Notes under the pieces: model-generated
What the model was told of the DNA's origin: nothing
The model's input: the letters and a program-made list of their open reading frames with translations, nothing else
Databases searched by the model: none
Program-made: the position numbers and the translations under genes
NCBI GenBank assembly: GCA_903919625.1
Contig: CAIXIZ010000387.1
Coordinates: 1 to 5,674, forward strand
Direction of reading: 5' to 3'
DNA: 5,674 nucleotides
Source of the DNA: an uncultured Verrucomicrobiota bacterium
GTDB taxonomy: Bacteria > Verrucomicrobiota > Verrucomicrobiia > Opitutales > Opitutaceae
Shown here: one piece after another, positions 5,469 to 5,674 of the stretch
Position numbering within the stretch: the stretch's first letter is position 1
How the letters are laid out: the number at the start of each line of letters is the position of its first letter

Positions 5469-5674
5469 TCAGCCTGCGCTGCCCTCGACCCCCGCGCGGC
5501 GCAACGCATCGGCGAGTCCCTTGAGCAGATGGTGCAGTTTGTAGCCCACATTGCCCACGCTCAGGCCGGTCTCGGCGCTGATCTCGTGGTATTTCAGCTC
5601 GGTGGAGTATTTGAGGAGGATGAGGCGGCGGTCCTCGGCGGGCATCTCGGCGAGGAGCATCCGCACCAGGCCCA
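5469..5674 (-). CDS. ECF-type RNA polymerase sigma factor, C-terminal part (region 4); 5' end beyond the window
   Basis: The last 67 codons are visible, ending in TGA at 5471-5469. The frame enters from the right edge (…GLVRMLLAEMPAEDRR…), so the GTG and ATG codons near 5666-5658 are internal and not starts. The pattern is sigma-70 region 4 of extracytoplasmic-function factors: MPAEDRR corresponds to the usual LPxxxR opening, KYHEISAETGLSVGNVGYKL is the helix-turn-helix that contacts the -35 element, and LHHLLKGLADALRRA is the closing helix. A short tail (GVEGSAG) follows. Region 2 is outside the window, so subgroup and promoter specificity cannot be read. It lies 232 bp upstream of, and in the same direction as, a gene whose product starts with an anti-sigma-like domain. 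This is the usual sigma/anti-sigma order and suggests a regulatory pair (inference). Confidence 0.9.
   Translation of the reverse strand, partial: GLVRMLLAEMPAEDRRLILLKYSTELKYHEISAETGLSVGNVGYKLHHLLKGLADALRRAGVEGSAG

Noticed and set aside
5658..5666. GTG or ATG near 5666-5658 as the start of a short sigma-like protein
   Set aside because: The reading frame is open to the window edge, and a protein starting there would hold only region 4. The true start lies outside the window.

Overview
The window carries one minus-strand operon fragment from a GC-rich bacterium. The best guess is Verrucomicrobiota, perhaps Opitutaceae-like. This rests on recognising the protein architecture (a zinc-free anti-sigma-like N-terminus, autotransporter-associated beta-strand repeats, and a YfbK-type vWA region); there is no marker gene in the window. 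Read in transcription order, right to left, it holds: the last 67 codons of an ECF-type RNA polymerase sigma factor (5469-5674, start off the right edge); a 232-bp spacer (5237-5468) with a palindromic tandem repeat of 42-bp period; and one very large ORF from an ATG at 5236 that runs without a stop to position 1 and off the left edge (1745 complete codons visible).

The giant ORF is the main content. Hand translation gives, in order: a cytoplasmic anti-sigma-like region (about residues 11-88), one membrane segment (about 121-139), a Gly/Pro/Ala-rich linker, roughly 680 residues dominated by autotransporter-associated beta-strand (PATR-like) sequence, a second low-complexity linker, a TPR-like pair of helices, a small secretin-N-like domain, and a YfbK-type module: N-terminal domain, vWA domain with complete MIDAS (D1440/S1442/S1444, T1508, D1538), and the start of the DUF3520-like C-terminal domain. 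Positive residues just before the membrane segment predict N-in/C-out, with about 1600 residues outside the cytoplasm.

A plausible reading is a sigma factor with a membrane-bound anti-sigma partner that carries its own large extracytoplasmic sensor or adhesive ectodomain (inference). Between the two genes, three 22-bp palindromes spaced exactly 42 bp apart (about four helical turns), with a decayed fourth copy, lie directly upstream of the big gene's ribosome binding site. A 78-codon ORF that starts 3 nt after the sigma stop and ends 8 nt inside the big gene reads through the same repeats; whether it is translated is open.

The vWA end and the sigma gene are very GC-rich (47 of 60 bases in 841-900). 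The beta-repeat middle is much less so (27 of 60 in 3961-4020) and contains several internal duplications, which suggests that the ectodomain grew or was inserted separately from the rest of the gene. The plus-strand ORFs, including one of 597 codons, are antisense shadows of this GC-rich coding frame. No tRNA, rRNA, CRISPR array, transposase or replication origin was seen.
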